Shown: piece after piece, positions 63,526 through 64,000 of the stretch
Layout: each line of letters opens with the position of its first letter
How positions within the stretch are numbered: the first letter of the stretch is position 1
Assembly: GCA_977006965.1 (NCBI GenBank)
Contig: OZ345374.1
Coordinates: 2,170,001-2,234,000 of the forward strand
Length of the DNA stretch: 64,000 nucleotides
Direction: 5' to 3'
Origin: Phymatolithon calcareum
Lineage: Eukaryota; Rhodophyta; Florideophyceae; Hapalidiales
Made by a program: the position numbers and the translations under genes
Notes under the pieces: model-generated
What the model saw: the letters and a program-made list of their open reading frames with translations, nothing else
Database searches by the model: none
What the model was told of the DNA's origin: nothing

Positions 63526-64000
63526 CGACGTGTCCTGCTTGGATGTGGAATGCCATCGGAATCATTGCACAGATCAGTTCATGTCCTTGCTCAGGAAAGT
63601 TTGAGATGGACGGAGAATGCATGGGAGACAGGATTTAGATATGCGCTTGAAGCGCCGGCCTCTCTTCAACAGCATCATATTGCATGCGGTCAGTCTGCAC
63701 GTTTTCCGGCGGCTCCGTCTTCAACCCCAGATGTGAACCAGCCCCCGCCGAGAACAGGCAGTTTGCGCTGCACTGGACAAGAGCTATAGACGTAGCCGGG
63801 ATATCGCAGAATAATGCGGAAATGGTCACTGGGTATTTGCACTCTCTTTTTCCAGCCGTGATTATTCGAACCAGTATTCTTACATCTAGTGCCGCATCTG
63901 TATTCTCCACTAATATCAATACTCAAAGGCTTACGCAGCTCATAGTTTCTCCCCCGAACGGAAGTGAATAGATTTCTTTGCCCTCCTCCTCCTGCGACCC
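63526..64000 (+). other. Cys-containing decayed coding-like stretch at window edge
   Basis: Continues the preceding ORF in shifted frames; a 79-residue plus frame at 63550-63789 and a 95-residue plus frame at 63684-63971 lack motifs. The window ends before any boundary. Confidence 0.25.

Overview
This window reads as nuclear DNA of a compact-gene, transposon-rich eukaryote. The few host genes recognised are intron-poor and packed into one GC-rich island (about 31.3-38.6 kb). Almost everything else is nested mobile DNA: a Ty3-type LTR retrotransposon, older LTR relics, four 5'-truncated LINEs, several families of terminal-inverted-repeat (TIR) elements and decayed transposases. A eukaryotic V-ATPase e subunit, a GT-AG intron, plastid or mitochondrial-type leaders and a chorismate mutase of eukaryotic type point to an alga. 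A florideophyte red alga such as Chondrus crispus fits best. That assignment is inference from style and gene content, not proof.

Layout. 0-9 kb: three copies of a small WWE-domain-like gene, mostly broken, plus a TIR element carrying a GC-rich coding fragment. This stretch also holds a repeat module (copy 1, 4.3-8.6 kb) broken by an LTR relic and a 1.57 kb TIR element. 9.5-11 kb: a decayed P/THAP9-like transposase. 12.4-13.1 kb: a gag-like remnant beside an LTR relic. 15-19 kb: an EF-hand remnant, a Cys-rich ORF and short tandem arrays. 19.2-22 kb: a TIR element nested inside its own relative. 22.9-31.2 kb: TIR elements, two apparently intact WWE genes, and module copy 2 interrupted by three LINE pieces, one of which is itself interrupted by a hAT-like MITE.

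The gene island holds a TraB-family protein (one intron spliced by inspection), a methylmalonyl-CoA epimerase-like protein, V-ATPase subunit e, a Swi3/TIPIN-like replication-fork protein, chorismate mutase and an alpha/beta hydrolase. Directly beyond it lies a broken Fanzor (eukaryotic TnpB-like) nuclease gene next to an LTR relic. 45-52 kb: a LINE and a young Ty3/gypsy element with 280-bp LTRs and a 5-bp target duplication. That element carries two lesions in pol. 52-56 kb: a broken GTPase/PPC-domain gene, a second 2-kb TIR element and a MITE. 56.7-62.5 kb: a large, frame-broken Tnp2/CACTA-like transposase. 62.9-63.5 kb: an unrecognised ORF with a Cys-rich downstream stretch.

No prokaryotic operon logic, CRISPR array, rRNA or tRNA gene was seen. 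The host genes do not form one pathway. Their clustering looks like a gene island between retroelement blocks. The points most worth a second look are the Fanzor relic, the repeated WWE-domain genes inside mobile modules, and target-site duplications whose length is constant within each element family (13 bp for LINEs, 7 bp for CAGGGGAA-TIR elements).
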